Counted from the stretch's first letter, positions 32,225-42,400 are shown. The stretch: DNA of 64,000 bases from Clostridium sp. chh4-2 (GCF_002899675.1 NZ_PKUU01000001.1:62001-126000); one strand, 5' to 3'. Notes: generated from the sequence alone by a model not told the origin. Numbers and translations are program-made.

Positions 32225-32251
32225 AGCTGCCTCCTATTGTTTTATTACACC

Positions 32252-32932
32252 TCAGGACACAAGGAAATGATCTTCGATCAACTTCCTGCACAACTCTTTA
32301 TCCTTGTCCATAATTGCCTGGACTATCTTTGTATGGGACTGACCGGTGAGAAGATCCTGTTCCATCTGGTGTTTTTTTCGTAGGTGAAGCGCAGCGCCGG
32401 AATACATGCGCGCTCCAAAGGCCTGGTAGCTGAGGCGGAAAATCTTATTCCCGGACAGCTTGCATAGTTTATAATGAAACTTCAAATCGAATGTAATATT
32501 ATCCTTCAAATTCTTTTCCTGAAAAGTCTGATCTGTCTGCTCTGCAAGCCGGTATAAATCCGCAAGCTCTTCCTCGCCGGCGCGTTCCATGGCAAGCAGG
32601 GCACAGATGTATTCCGTCTCCCTCCGGTATTCTGCCATATCGGCAATATCGCCCTCTTCTATAATCAATTCTCCCACATTGTCAATATACTCTTTAAAAT
32701 CAAATTCCTTCACATAGTTTCCATCACCTAAACGGGTCTCGATAATCCCCAGAACGGAAAGCTTATGCAGCGCTGTTCTCACGGATACACGGCTCGCATT
32801 TAACAATTTACACAACTCTGTCTCTGAAGGAATCTTGTCTCCTACCGCATATTCCCCAACAATAATTTCATTCTTCAGCATCTCGAAAATCTGTTCCGGC
32901 ACGCTTTGTTTATCCAATGCTTTTAACGCCAT
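32252..32932 (-). CDS. GntR-family regulator, FadR subgroup
   Basis: 226-residue regulator: N-terminal winged helix (IPSETELCKLLNASRVSVRTAL) and a C-terminal FCD ligand domain with FDLKFHYKLCKLSGN and metal-type His/Asp residues. It is the first gene of the operon with the enolase-superfamily enzyme and permease. The palindrome TTAGTTGT-ATG-ACAACTAA, which fits the FadR-type TnGTnnnACnA consensus, lies directly after its -10 box, so it probably represses itself and the operon until the ligand (likely the substrate acid) binds. RBS GGAGGG. Confidence 0.9.
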   Translation of the reverse strand: MALKALDKQSVPEQIFEMLKNEIIVGEYAVGDKIPSETELCKLLNASRVSVRTALHKLSVLGIIETRLGDGNYVKEFDFKEYIDNVGELIIEEGDIADMAEYRRETEYICALLAMERAGEEELADLYRLAEQTDQTFQEKNLKDNITFDLKFHYKLCKLSGNKIFRLSYQAFGARMYSGAALHLRKKHQMEQDLLTGQSHTKIVQAIMDKDKELCRKLIEDHFLVS

Positions 32933-32954
32933 GTCTTACCCTCCTTATAATATG

Positions 32955-32973
32955 TTAGTTGTATGACAACTAA
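32955..32973 (-). promoter_or_regulatory. GntR operator
   Basis: Perfect 8-bp palindrome arms TTAGTTGT (32955-32962) and ACAACTAA (32966-32973) with a 3-bp centre. It contains TTGTNNNACAA, matching the FadR-subgroup consensus. It begins immediately downstream of the -10 box, a repressing position. Confidence 0.82.
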
Positions 32974-33002
32974 ACTATATAATATTTATGCTGCTTTGTC
33001 AA
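32974..33002 (-). promoter_or_regulatory. Promoter of the GntR operon
   Basis: Minus-strand -35 TTGACA (32997-33002) and -10 TATAGT (32974-32979), 17-bp spacing. Confidence 0.82.
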
Positions 33003-33025
33003 CCCACATTCCTATAAAATGGCAA

Positions 33026-33073
33026 AATAAGGCGGTCACACATATGGATTTCCATCCTTTGCGTGACCGCCCT
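33026..33073 (-). terminator. Terminator of the hybrid kinase gene
   Basis: Stem GGCGGTCAC (33031-33039) / GTGACCGCC (33063-33071) with an inner ATGGA/TCCAT hairpin, 23 nt past the kinase stop; TTATTTTG follows on the minus strand. Confidence 0.8.
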
Positions 33074-33093
33074 ATTCAGCTATAAAAATATTT

Positions 33094-35898
33094 TCAGCAA
33101 TCCCCTTCTTCTGTCAAGGCTCTGTGAAGCTCTATAAATAAATGATTGATATCAATCGGTTTAGGAATAAAACCGGTCATACCGGCTTCCAAAGCCGCTT
33201 CTTTGTCTTTATTTGACGCATTTGCAGTCATAGCAATAATTGGGATTGTCTTAGCGTCCTCCCGGGGCAACGCCCGGATGGCGGAGGCTGCTTCCAATCC
33301 ATTCATCTCCGGCATCAAAATATCCATCAGAATTGCGTCAAATGTTCCCGGCTCCTGATCTGAGAACAAATCCACAGCCATTTTTCCATTTTCCGCCCGA
33401 ACGGTCGATGCGCCTTGTAATTGAAGAAGATCCATGGCTATCTCTGCATTCAGTTCATTGTCTTCAACCACCAGTATATTGCTATTTTGAAGCAGGTTCT
33501 CATCGAGCTGCTCTATCTTCACCGGCTTTTTATCCAAATGTTTTTTTGGCAGTGTGATGGTAAAGTAAAATTCGCTGCCTTTACCCGGCTCGCTTTTCAG
33601 CTTCAATTCTCCGCCCATCAGCTCTACAATGCTCTGACTGATGGATAATCCAAGTCCGGTGCCCTGACTTTTGGAAATATTAGATCCCAGCTGTTCAAAA
33701 CGGCCGAAAATCCGCTGCTGATCCTCTTGTGCAATGCCAATCCCGGTATCCCGGACGCAAATCGTAAAGGATGCATCTGTTTCCGCAGATGTATTTTCCA
33801 GAATGGAAAGCTGAACCTCTCCGCCGGCCGGCGTAAATTTAAATGCATTGGAAAGCAGATTGATGATCACCTGTCTCAGACGGACTGCATCGCCTGCCAC
33901 CTCATCATCCTGAATTTTCTTATTCACCAGAAACCGAAGCTTCCTGTTGGAGGCCTCAGTAGATACCATATTTTCTATATCCTGCAGCATATCAGTCATA
34001 GAAAACGGTTCGTCAGAAAGGCTCATCTTTCCATTTTCAATCCGGCTCATATCTAAAATGTCATTGATCAGGTTTAATAAGTATTGGGTAGATGATTTTA
34101 TGGTATCCAAATTCTCTTTTGCTTTTTCCGGAAGAGACTCGGTCATCACCGTCAAATCAGTCAGCCCTACAATGGCATTCATCGGCGTTCGGATTTCATG
34201 ACTCATCCTGGACAGGAATTCACTTTTGGCCCGGTTATCGGCTTCCGCACGTTCCAGCTCAACCTTCATGGATGCGGCGTGCAGCCGGGATCTGCTCACC
34301 ACAAGAACAACCGCTAAAAGCAATATGAGAAATGCGGATACCACGGAGATAACCAGCACTGGATCTCCATACAGAATGCTTGAAAGCGTGATATACGGTT
34401 TGCCGATGGAGACGGTATTATGATTGCCGATATCGTTTTTCTCTTCGTCGGTCATGTTGTTAATCGCCTTATTGATTATGGAAAACAGATCCGGCTGAAC
34501 CGGGCTGGTCATTGCAAAACTGATCCCCAGATTGTCATTAACCCGGTTTACCTGCACAAGATTTGTAAAATTCGTATCCTGGATAATGCTTTCAATATGG
34601 GACGAAATGCCATAGAAAAAGTCCGCTTTTCCGCGGTTTACATCCGACAATGCATCGTAAACCTCCGTATAATACCGTACATTGTCCGCTGCAACCGTAT
34701 CAGGTATCTTTCTGCCCTCTAAAACAGCGCCCGTAAGGCCGGATGCGGGATAGCTGGTTTCTTTATTCCGCACCACAGTGGAATTTAACCTGACATAGGA
34801 GGAGGTCAGCGCCAGCCCTAACTCCTGAGCATCTTCGCTTGTTCCAATAAAGCCGCCCAGCATATCGGCTTCTCCCCTCCGGACTTTATCCAGAGACTCC
34901 GCATAATTATCGCAGTAGAGATAGGTAAAGTTCAAACCGGAATATGCGGATATCTTTTCTAAAACATCGGGAATCAGACCTTCATGCGCATCATCATTGT
35001 TGAGACAGATCATGGGATGCCAATCCTTAGGAACCGCCACTGTCACGTTTTTCTTTTGACGGATAAATGCCTGTTCCTGGTCATTCAGCACCGCATAGTT
35101 GTTTTCCGTTTCAGGGAAATTGGCCGAATACAGCTTTTTTGCATAATTAGGGTCGGCTTCATATATCTTTTCCAGCGCCATATTTAATTTGTCCAGTATA
35201 TCCTGATTTCCCGTGTTGGTTACGATATAATGGGGCTGCGAATCGAAATAAGCGGCTACAAAAAAGTCTTCTCCAATGTCCGAACTGTTTCCTAACAGCA
35301 GATCCACATCGCCGTTTTCCAGAAATACTTCCAGGTTTCCTTCTGCTTTTTCCTGAATCTCATCATAGCTGTAATATCTGATTGTACAATCCAGATTATT
35401 GACATCCAGATAGATCCGGAGCCGCCTGATATTCTCCTTAGCCCGTTCAAATACTCCTATGGTCTTTCCGTTAAATGTATTGAAATCATAGCTTTTAATG
35501 CTGTCATCATCCCGTCGGGCCAATAAAAGAAGCTTGCTGTATCCGCAGTTATAGTCCGGATAGGCAAAATATTTCTCCAGGCCGTCCATATAATATTGTC
35601 CGCCTATTAAATCAAATTCGCCCGCCTCAGCCAGTTCGATTAGCTCCTCATCATCTACATCAATATATTCGTATTCCCATCCGGTATACTTAGCTATCTC
35701 ATTGAGAAAATCAACAACGATTCCATAATGGCGCCCGTCGGAATCAACCATGGTATATCCCTTTGCCTTTGGATAGGCAACACGAATTACCTGATTTTTT
35801 TCCTCCGCAATACCCGGAAGAACCTGCAGGATCATGAAAACAACTGCAGCACATATAATTGTGAGCCGTTTTATCTTACTGCCTGAGATATATTTCAT
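33094..35898 (-). CDS. Hybrid histidine kinase with two extracellular solute-binding domains
   Basis: 934 residues. A signal segment (about 10-30) is followed by two SBP_bac_3-type domains (about 38-270 and 285-495; VIRVAYPKAKGYTMVDSDG and VTVAVPKDWHPMICLNND), a membrane helix (about 518-540), a coiled coil, HisKA with His567 (RMSHEIRTPMNAIVGL), HATPase_c (VINLLSNAFKFTP, DTGIGI, GTGLGLSIS) and a C-terminal receiver with Asp859 (DAILMDILMPEMNG) and KPID. This resembles BvgS/EvgS-type sensors but without the Hpt domain, which must be elsewhere. Amino acids or similar small molecules are likely ligands. No regulator gene is adjacent. Confidence 0.88.
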   Translation of the reverse strand: MKYISGSKIKRLTIICAAVVFMILQVLPGIAEEKNQVIRVAYPKAKGYTMVDSDGRHYGIVVDFLNEIAKYTGWEYEYIDVDDEELIELAEAGEFDLIGGQYYMDGLEKYFAYPDYNCGYSKLLLLARRDDDSIKSYDFNTFNGKTIGVFERAKENIRRLRIYLDVNNLDCTIRYYSYDEIQEKAEGNLEVFLENGDVDLLLGNSSDIGEDFFVAAYFDSQPHYIVTNTGNQDILDKLNMALEKIYEADPNYAKKLYSANFPETENNYAVLNDQEQAFIRQKKNVTVAVPKDWHPMICLNNDDAHEGLIPDVLEKISAYSGLNFTYLYCDNYAESLDKVRRGEADMLGGFIGTSEDAQELGLALTSSYVRLNSTVVRNKETSYPASGLTGAVLEGRKIPDTVAADNVRYYTEVYDALSDVNRGKADFFYGISSHIESIIQDTNFTNLVQVNRVNDNLGISFAMTSPVQPDLFSIINKAINNMTDEEKNDIGNHNTVSIGKPYITLSSILYGDPVLVISVVSAFLILLLAVVLVVSRSRLHAASMKVELERAEADNRAKSEFLSRMSHEIRTPMNAIVGLTDLTVMTESLPEKAKENLDTIKSSTQYLLNLINDILDMSRIENGKMSLSDEPFSMTDMLQDIENMVSTEASNRKLRFLVNKKIQDDEVAGDAVRLRQVIINLLSNAFKFTPAGGEVQLSILENTSAETDASFTICVRDTGIGIAQEDQQRIFGRFEQLGSNISKSQGTGLGLSISQSIVELMGGELKLKSEPGKGSEFYFTITLPKKHLDKKPVKIEQLDENLLQNSNILVVEDNELNAEIAMDLLQLQGASTVRAENGKMAVDLFSDQEPGTFDAILMDILMPEMNGLEAASAIRALPREDAKTIPIIAMTANASNKDKEAALEAGMTGFIPKPIDINHLFIELHRALTEEGDC

Positions 35899-36044
35899 AA
35901 ATACATCCTCTCTGTTATTTCTATCAGATCACGTTTTGATCACACATAGTATAGATTATTTTATCATAAAATTCCCGAATAAACAATTGCCTGGCCTGGA
36001 CATTTTTCATGATACTGGATATTTCCGACCAGTCCATTTTCTGA

Positions 36045-36050
36045 TATACT
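36045..36050 (+). promoter_or_regulatory. -10 box of the pyridoxal kinase gene
   Basis: TGATATACT gives an extended -10 (TATACT at 36045-36050) 40 nt before the start codon; the -35 (TTTCCG at 17 bp) is poor. The RBS AAAGGAGG (36075-36082) is strong. Confidence 0.5.
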
Positions 36051-36089
36051 CCTCAACATAAGGAACGACATTTTAAAGGAGGTATAACC

Positions 36090-36929
36090 ATGAAACGAAT
36101 CATAACACTCCAGGATATATCCTGTGTCGGCAGCTGCTCAATTACGGTGGCCCTGCCCGTCATATCCGCCATGGGCGTGGAATGCGGGATTCTTCCAACT
36201 GCTGTGCTGTCCACACATACCATGTTTAAAACATTTACATGTAAAGATATTTCAGATCAGATTGCTCCCATCTCCGATGCGTGGGAAAAGGAGAACATTT
36301 CATTTGACGGCATTTACACCGGATATCTGGCTTCCGCAGACCAATGTGAACAGATCTGCACATTCTTCGGCCGTTTCGCTTCAGATAAGACACTTGTGCT
36401 GGTAGATCCGGCAATGGCGGACAATGGAAAATTGTATCCGGCATTTGATGAAAGCTTTCCGTCAGCCATGGCCGGCGTCTGTTCAAAAGCAGATGTGATA
36501 CTGCCTAATATTACGGAAGCCTGCCTTCTGACCGGCATGCCCTATCGGACCGTGTATGACCAAGCTTATATACAGGAGCTTCTGGAAAAACTGTTAAAAC
36601 TTGGCTGCGAAACCGCCGTTTTAACCGGTGTCAGCTATGAACCTGATAAATTAGGCGTCGCATTCTTAAAACGCAGCGGAGAATCGTTTTCTTATTTCAC
36701 CCACCGCTGTCCTCAAAGCTATCACGGAACAGGAGATCTCTATTCTTCCGTCGTGATGGGAGGCTTGATGCGTGGATTGAGCCTGGAAAGTGCGGTCAGT
36801 CTGGCAGCCGACTTTGTGGTATCCTGTATCGAAGCGACAGCTAACACAGAAGGGGCCAGGTGGTATGGAGTGGAATTTGAAAATCAGATTCCCCGTTTAT
36901 GTGCAATGCTCCAGGAAATGCAGGCTTAA
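36090..36929 (+). CDS. pdxY: Pyridoxal/pyridoxamine kinase
   Basis: 279-residue ribokinase-fold kinase. The N-terminus ITLQDISCVGSCSITVALP and VLSTHT are typical of PdxK/PdxY. The catalytic loop is YHGTGDLYSS with the conserved Asp, and LPNITEACLLTG precedes the ATP site. It phosphorylates B6 vitamers to give PLP, or may act on pyridoxamine only (a pyridoxamine kinase is a common name in Lachnospiraceae). It is one of only two clear plus-strand genes and stands alone, convergent with pepT. The symbol is by similarity. Confidence 0.87.
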   Translation: MKRIITLQDISCVGSCSITVALPVISAMGVECGILPTAVLSTHTMFKTFTCKDISDQIAPISDAWEKENISFDGIYTGYLASADQCEQICTFFGRFASDKTLVLVDPAMADNGKLYPAFDESFPSAMAGVCSKADVILPNITEACLLTGMPYRTVYDQAYIQELLEKLLKLGCETAVLTGVSYEPDKLGVAFLKRSGESFSYFTHRCPQSYHGTGDLYSSVVMGGLMRGLSLESAVSLAADFVVSCIEATANTEGARWYGVEFENQIPRLCAMLQEMQA

Positions 36930-36955
36930 AAGTTTATCTTTACAGGCATAAAAAG

Positions 36956-37031
36956 CGCAAAAACAGGGTCAGGAAAGGGATTCGATCTGTTGGAAAGCAG
37001 ATCCAGTCTCCAACCTGGCCCCGTTTTTGCG
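36956..37031. terminator. Bidirectional structured terminator between convergent genes
   Basis: Outer 18-bp stem (36956-36973 with 37014-37031; two G-U type mismatches) with A5 and T5 runs at its ends, enclosing a second hairpin GATCTG...CAGATC (36984-37003). It serves pdxY on plus and pepT on minus. Confidence 0.75.
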
Positions 37032-37069
37032 TTGTCAATTCAGACCTGGGCAAAATCTAATTCAAGCTT

Positions 37070-38296
37070 TTACATTCCATGCTTCTCAGCGATTTTTATC
37101 AGCAGTTCCACAGTTTTTTCCATGGACTGTATAGAGATAAATTCATATTTTCCATGGAAATTATGGCCTCCTGTGCAAAGGTTCGGACAGGGAAGACCCT
37201 GATAAGAAAGGCGGGCGCCGTCTGTGCCTCCCCGGATCGGGCAGATCTTAGGAGTGATCGAAAGTTCCTCCATCGCTTCCCTGGCCAAATCAACCAGATA
37301 GATATGAGGTTCGATCTTTTCTCTCATGTTAAAGTAGTTGTCCTTTACTTCTGCCGTCACTGTATTCTCACCATATTTCTGATTCAGGAAACAAGCGGCC
37401 TTTTCAAAAAAATCTTTCTTTTGGGCAAACTTTTTGCCGTCGTGATCGCGGATAATATAATTAAGATGAGCTTCCTCCACATCACCATGCATGTCGTTCA
37501 GATGGTAAAAACCTTCATATCCTTCTGTATACATGGGATTCTCAAACACCGGAAGAAGGGACTGGAATTCCATACCGATTAAGAGAGCATTTTTCATCTT
37601 TCCCTTTGCACTTCCCGGATGTATATTGGCGCCGTGGATATGCACTTTTCCTGCCGCCGCATTAAAGTTTTCATATTCCAGTTCTCCCAGCATTCCTCCG
37701 TCCACCGTGTAAGCGATGTCGGCTCCAAAACCGGGCAGATCGAAATAATCCGTTCCTCTTCCAACCTCCTCATCCGGAGTAAACGCTATTTTGATCGGAC
37801 CGTGGGGAATCTGCGGGTTGGATAAAAAATAAGCGGCCATAGACATAATTTCCGCAATTCCTGCCTTATCATCCGCTCCCAGCAGCGTTGTTCCGTCTGT
37901 GGTAATTAAATCCTGTCCCTGATACTCGGATAAATCCGGAAACTCTGCAGGGGACATGGTCAGTCCCGTATCCTTGTTCAACAGGATCTCCCCGCCGTCA
38001 TAATCTTTTATAATCTGTGGTTTTACTCCATCTCCCGGATACTCAAACGAGGTATCCATGTGTGCAATAAATCCCAAAGAAGGATAGGTTTTTCCATTTG
38101 TAGCCGGTATAGATGCATAAACATAGGAATGTTCGTCCACTCTCACCTGCGAAGCTCCAAGCGCTTTCAGTTCATCAGACAACAATACAGCCAGATTTCT
38201 CTGTTTATCCGTGCTCGGAATTTCAGAAATATCTGGCTTTGACTGTGTATCAACTGCAATATAATTCAGAAACCGTTCCAGTACACCGCTTTCCAT
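37070..38296 (-). CDS. pepT: Peptidase T (tripeptidase)
   Basis: 408-residue M20B aminotripeptidase. Zinc ligands and catalytic residues are visible: His and Asp in AHMDTS, Asp in LGADDKAG, Glu-Glu in TPDEEVG, Asp in YTVDGG, and His in [13 protein letters not shown]. It removes N-terminal residues from tripeptides in the cytoplasm. The start is ATG 38296, preceded by AGGAGG; six further upstream codons are not supported. Monocistronic between a convergent pdxY and the his operon. Confidence 0.94.
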   Translation of the reverse strand: MESGVLERFLNYIAVDTQSKPDISEIPSTDKQRNLAVLLSDELKALGASQVRVDEHSYVYASIPATNGKTYPSLGFIAHMDTSFEYPGDGVKPQIIKDYDGGEILLNKDTGLTMSPAEFPDLSEYQGQDLITTDGTTLLGADDKAGIAEIMSMAAYFLSNPQIPHGPIKIAFTPDEEVGRGTDYFDLPGFGADIAYTVDGGMLGELEYENFNAAAGKVHIHGANIHPGSAKGKMKNALLIGMEFQSLLPVFENPMYTEGYEGFYHLNDMHGDVEEAHLNYIIRDHDGKKFAQKKDFFEKAACFLNQKYGENTVTAEVKDNYFNMREKIEPHIYLVDLAREAMEELSITPKICPIRGGTDGARLSYQGLPCPNLCTGGHNFHGKYEFISIQSMEKTVELLIKIAEKHGM

Positions 38297-38378
38297 ATTT
38301 TTTCCTCCTGACAATAAAATATAGTTAAAATAACTATACCATAAAGGACGGAAAAAAACCAGTAGTAACTGTTTCCAG

Positions 38379-38419
38379 CCGCCTCAGTTTACATAATTAT
38401 TTTATGTAAACTGAGGCGG
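38379..38419. terminator. Long perfect palindrome after the his operon
   Basis: 18-bp perfect stem CCGCCTCAGTTTACATAA (38379-38396) with 5-nt loop and complement at 38402-38419, 9 nt beyond the hisI stop. On the minus strand a small CAGT/ACTG hairpin and seven T follow at 38353-38372, so termination is likely there; on plus, TATTTTA follows the stem. Confidence 0.68.
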
Positions 38420-38427
38420 TATTTTAA

Positions 38428-39723
38428 TCAACGTCTGGATAATTCATCCGTAATCTCTTCCCATCCGATTCCCTTATCCGCCATTAAAACCATCATATGA
38501 TATAAGAAATCAGAAATTTCATATTTAATCTCTTCCGGATTGGGATTTTTGGCGGCGATCACGATTTCCGTGGCCTCTTCTCCCAGCTTTTTCAAAATCT
38601 TATCGATTCCCTTTTCAAACAGATAATTTGTATAGGAACCTTCTTTTGGATGTTCCTTCCTGTCCTTAATAACCGCAAATACCTCTTCAAACACCTTTAA
38701 AGGATTCGTCTCCCTGTATTCTTTTTGCGCTAAGGTTTGGAAAAAACAGGTGCGGGAGCCGGTATGGCAGGCAGCGCCCACCTGGTTAACTTTTGCCAGA
38801 ATTGTATCGTTGTCACAATCCAGCTTTAAGGATTTCACATATTGGTAATGGCCTGATGTCTCCCCCTTTAGCCAAAGGGTCTGCCGGCTTCTGCTGTAAT
38901 AAGTCATCTTACCGCTTGTTAATGTGGCATTAAACGCTTCCTCGTTCATATAAGCCAGCATCAGCACCTCGTCTGTCTTATAATCCTGTACAATAACCGG
39001 AATCAAACCGTCGCCGTTTAATTTAAATTCACTCCAGGAAACAGAGGATTCAAAGGTATCGGTGATAATGCCGCGTGCCTTTAATTCCTGTTTCCGCTTC
39101 ATGCAATTGCCGCTCTCCTCACCCGGAACGGTCAGTATCACCCCGCTTACGGTAGGAACCTTCAAAAATCCGGCGATTGTGGAAGTCACATCATCATCAC
39201 AGAACAGAAGAAATTCTGCCTGGTGCATGGAGATATCATGAAGCTGCTCATTATCCAGATTGGGAATATCTAAAATCATGCAGGAAGCGCCCAACTGCCC
39301 GAACTCCTCCACTCTGCTCAGATAACCGAACTCCGGAAGATAAGCATATGTTTTTTCGCTGCCAAACCGGTCTGCCGCTTCTTTAATCAAATCAATATTT
39401 TCATCCAGACTGACATCCAGAAATGCCGCTTTGGCTCCGGCATACAGATATTTTTTTATGTCTTCCAGCCGTTTCACACGGCCTCCGGCAATAATCGGGA
39501 TATCCACCGCGCCTGCAACCGCTTTAATGATGCCGATGGTGCGCTCATGGTCCTCGTCACTTTCCGATATATCGTGAATCAGAAGCTCATCCGCTCCGTT
39601 ATCGCTGTAAAACCGGCTTAACGTGATAATATCGTCACTATAATATTCTTCTCCGTAATCCCTTATAATCGCGCGGCCTTCTTTGCAGGCAAAGCTGGGG
39701 ATCAATTTTTTAAAAGCTTCCAT
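38428..39723 (-). CDS. hisIE: HisIE with an N-terminal degenerate HisF-like barrel
   Basis: 431 residues. Residues 1-215 resemble a HisA/HisF half-barrel fold ([58 protein letters not shown]), but the catalytic Asp of HisF (CLDVxxG) is replaced (SFACKEG), so synthase activity is doubtful. HisI (about 225-325) has [15 protein letters not shown] and [11 protein letters not shown] (zinc Cys/His) for phosphoribosyl-AMP hydrolysis. HisE (about 335-425) has [15 protein letters not shown] for phosphoribosyl-ATP hydrolysis. This gives steps 2 and 3 of histidine synthesis. The start used is ATG 39723; an upstream in-frame GTG at 39759 is possible. Last gene of the his operon. Confidence 0.9.
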   Translation of the reverse strand: MEAFKKLIPSFACKEGRAIIRDYGEEYYSDDIITLSRFYSDNGADELLIHDISESDEDHERTIGIIKAVAGAVDIPIIAGGRVKRLEDIKKYLYAGAKAAFLDVSLDENIDLIKEAADRFGSEKTYAYLPEFGYLSRVEEFGQLGASCMILDIPNLDNEQLHDISMHQAEFLLFCDDDVTSTIAGFLKVPTVSGVILTVPGEESGNCMKRKQELKARGIITDTFESSVSWSEFKLNGDGLIPVIVQDYKTDEVLMLAYMNEEAFNATLTSGKMTYYSRSRQTLWLKGETSGHYQYVKSLKLDCDNDTILAKVNQVGAACHTGSRTCFFQTLAQKEYRETNPLKVFEEVFAVIKDRKEHPKEGSYTNYLFEKGIDKILKKLGEEATEIVIAAKNPNPEEIKYEISDFLYHMMVLMADKGIGWEEITDELSRR

Positions 39724-39765
39724 ATTCCCTCGATTCCTGCCGCCTTCTCTACGCGGCACAAGATT

Positions 39766-40488
39766 TTACTTCGATTCAAAGGCCGCCACCGCTTCTTTTA
39801 AGTCCACTCTTTTTTCATAAAGAGCTTTTCCTATGATGGCGCCGTGAATTCCCGCCTGATACAAATTTTTCAAATCTTCCATCGAAGAGACGCCGCCGGA
39901 TGCAATGATATCCATTCCCGTCTCCTCCGTCAGTTTTTTCGTATATTCCACATTTGGCCCGGACAGCATTCCGTCTTTGGAAATATCCGTATAAACGATA
40001 TGTTCCACCTGATATTCCTTCATCCGCATACAGAGGCTTAAAGCAGTCAGAGAGCTGACTTTTTCCCATCCCTCTATAGCCACCATACCGTCTTTTGCGT
40101 CAACGCCCACCACAATTCTGTCAGAGCCGAATTCATTTACCAGATCCCTGATAAATTCCGGATTCTCCACCGCTTTTGTCCCGATAATGACCCGTGAAAT
40201 ACCGAGTTCCAGCATATTCTTTACCGCTTCACGGCTCCGGATGCCGCCGCCTAACTGGATTGGAACGGATACGGAACGGACAATCTCGCGGATTGCTGGC
40301 TCATTGACGGAACGCCCTGCAAGAGCGCCGTCTAAGTCCACCAGATGAAGGAAAGAGGCTCCCTGGGATACCCAAAGCTTCGCCATATCTGCCGGAGTGT
40401 CGGAATAAACTTTTACATTATCGAATAATCCCTGCGTCAGTCTTACGCAGGCTCCATTTTTAATATCAATCGCCGGGTATAACTGCAT
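39766..40488 (-). CDS. hisA: HisA, ProFAR isomerase
   Basis: 240-residue TIM barrel. Asp8 in LYPAIDIKNGACVRL and Asp in YTDISKDGMLSGPN are the catalytic pair; phosphate-binding turns GGGIRSREAV and ASGGVSS are present. It isomerises ProFAR to PRFAR in histidine synthesis. It lies 15 nt after hisB and 42 nt before hisIE. Usual length. Confidence 0.95.
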   Translation of the reverse strand: MQLYPAIDIKNGACVRLTQGLFDNVKVYSDTPADMAKLWVSQGASFLHLVDLDGALAGRSVNEPAIREIVRSVSVPIQLGGGIRSREAVKNMLELGISRVIIGTKAVENPEFIRDLVNEFGSDRIVVGVDAKDGMVAIEGWEKVSSLTALSLCMRMKEYQVEHIVYTDISKDGMLSGPNVEYTKKLTEETGMDIIASGGVSSMEDLKNLYQAGIHGAIIGKALYEKRVDLKEAVAAFESK

Positions 40489-40503
40489 AAATGCCCTCTC
40501 CTC

Positions 40504-41091
40504 CTATAAACTGCCTTTTGTCGATAAAACATCGGTGATGCGCGGATCAAACCTGGTTGCCGCATCCAGGGACTTGGCAAACGCCTTAAAAGCGCCTTCA
40601 ATAATATGGTGGTTATTGCTGCCTTCCAGCTGTTTGAAATGGAGATTCATCTCCGCCGCATAGGAAACTGCATAGAAAAATTCACGGATCATCTCCGTTT
40701 CCAGGTCCCCCACCTTCTCTCTGTCCAATTTCAGGTCATAGACGAAATAAGGGCGGCCGGACAGATCAAGGGCGCAGAGAACCAGGGTTTCATCCATGGG
40801 AAGAATCTGAAATCCGTAGCGGACGATTCCCTTTTTATCTCCCACTGCTTCTTTAATCGCCTTACCCAGAACTATGCCAGTATCTTCTATGGTATGGTGG
40901 GTATCCACGTTCAAATCCCCGTCCACATGGACGCTGAGATCAAAAAAGCCATGGCGCGCAAAGCCGTCTAACATATGGTCAAAAAAACCGATTCCCGTAT
41001 GGATATCGCTTTTTCCGCTGCCATCCAGGTTAAGGCTCAGGCTGATCTTTGTTTCCTTTGTATCGCGTTTGATGCTGGCTGAACGTTCCAT
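40504..41091 (-). CDS. hisB: HisB, imidazoleglycerol-phosphate dehydratase
   Basis: 195-residue monofunctional enzyme with the Mn-binding motifs FFDHMLDGFARHG, HHTIEDTGI and EGSNNHHIIEGAFKAF. It forms imidazole acetol phosphate, two steps before histidinol. The start is ATG 41091 with GGAGGTG ahead; the longer frame overlaps hisD and is not used. 10 nt after hisD. No phosphatase domain is fused, so histidinol-phosphatase is encoded elsewhere. Confidence 0.95.
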   Translation of the reverse strand: MERSASIKRDTKETKISLSLNLDGSGKSDIHTGIGFFDHMLDGFARHGFFDLSVHVDGDLNVDTHHTIEDTGIVLGKAIKEAVGDKKGIVRYGFQILPMDETLVLCALDLSGRPYFVYDLKLDREKVGDLETEMIREFFYAVSYAAEMNLHFKQLEGSNNHHIIEGAFKAFAKSLDAATRFDPRITDVLSTKGSL

Positions 41092-41101
41092 GCGGCACCT
41101 C

Positions 41102-42400
41102 CTATTCCTGGTCTTCGAATCTGACGCGGATGGAATTGGCATGCGCAGTCAGATGTTCTGCTTCAGCAAATTTAATGATGTCTTTATGAATTGGTTCCAA
41201 TGCCTCTCTGGAATAGTAGATCACGCTGGATTTTTTGATGAAATCATCCACGCTCAGAGGGGAGAAGAATTTAGCGGTACCATTGGTCGGAAGCACATGG
41301 TTAGGGCCGGCAAAGTAATCGCCCAGCGGTTCAGAACTGTATTCACCGATAAATATAGCTCCCGCGTTCTGTATCTTGGTCATAACCTCAAACGGATTTT
41401 TAGTCACAATTTCCAGATGCTCCGATGCGATCTCATTAGCCGTTTCAACAGCCTCTTCTAAGGTATCCACAACCAGAATGTATCCATAATTATCCAGAGA
41501 CTTCTGAAGAATTTCCCTTCTGGACAATGTTTCTACAAATGCATCCGCCTGTTTCGATACCTGTTCTGCCAGTTCCATGCTGGTTGTGACCAGTATGGCG
41601 GAAGCCAGTTCGTCGTGCTCCGCCTGGGACAGCAGATCGGCGGCCACATAGCGCGGATTGGCGCTTTCGTCCGCAATCACCAGAATCTCACTTGGGCCGG
41701 CAATGCTGTCGATGCTCACATGCCCGTATACCGCTTTTTTAGCCAGTGCAACGAAGATATTGCCGGGTCCCACAATCTTATTCACCCTTGGAATGGATTC
41801 CGTACCAAAGGCCAGCGCTGCAACTGCCTGGGCGCCTCCCACTTTATAAACTTCCGTCGCTCCGGCCAGATGGGCGGCCGTTAACGTGACAGGGTTAACC
41901 TTTCCGTCTCTTCCCGGAGGGGTTACCATCACAATATGCTTTACACCGGCTACTTTAGCCGGAATAATATTCATCAGTACGGAGGACGGATAAGCCGCCT
42001 TTCCTCCCGGCACATAGACACCTACGCTCTCAAGGGCTGTGATCTTCTGCCCCAGCAGAGTGCCGTCCGGTTTGCTGTCAAACCAGCTGTGACGCACCTG
42101 CATCTCGTGATAGCTGCGTATATTGATCATGGCTTTTTTCATGACGGCCAGAAGTTCCGGTTCCACCTGATCCATGGCCTCTTTAATCTCTTCCTCTGTT
42201 ACGCGGATATTGTCCTGATTGGTAACCGCCTTATCGAACTTTTCCGTATATTCAAATACGGCCCGGTCTTTCCGGTTCTTCACATCATCCACAATCTGCT
42301 GCACGGTTCCCGCATAGCTGTCATAATTATTGGGATCGCGTTTCAGCAGATCCGCCAATATATTCTGTTTTGACTGTTCATCTAATTTAATAATCTTCAT
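41102..42400 (-). CDS. hisD: HisD, histidinol dehydrogenase
   Basis: 432 residues with the family signature ([14 protein letters not shown] ... IVGPGN ... [20 protein letters not shown]), catalytic Glu/His region (ASEHLEI) and GPNHVLPT. It makes the last two oxidations to histidine, using NAD and zinc. The start is ATG 42400, preceded by GGGAGG; the longer frame is not used. Between hisG and hisB. Confidence 0.96.
   Translation of the reverse strand: MKIIKLDEQSKQNILADLLKRDPNNYDSYAGTVQQIVDDVKNRKDRAVFEYTEKFDKAVTNQDNIRVTEEEIKEAMDQVEPELLAVMKKAMINIRSYHEMQVRHSWFDSKPDGTLLGQKITALESVGVYVPGGKAAYPSSVLMNIIPAKVAGVKHIVMVTPPGRDGKVNPVTLTAAHLAGATEVYKVGGAQAVAALAFGTESIPRVNKIVGPGNIFVALAKKAVYGHVSIDSIAGPSEILVIADESANPRYVAADLLSQAEHDELASAILVTTSMELAEQVSKQADAFVETLSRREILQKSLDNYGYILVVDTLEEAVETANEIASEHLEIVTKNPFEVMTKIQNAGAIFIGEYSSEPLGDYFAGPNHVLPTNGTAKFFSPLSVDDFIKKSSVIYYSREALEPIHKDIIKFAEAEHLTAHANSIRVRFEDQE

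Noticed and set aside
35899..36089. B6 or thiamine-type riboswitch before the kinase gene
   Set aside because: No conserved riboswitch core; only an extended -10 and a strong RBS are visible in a short leader.
41122..41461. Long plus-strand ORF opposite hisD/hisB
   Set aside because: Opposite conserved his genes with normal length and motifs; no independent evidence.
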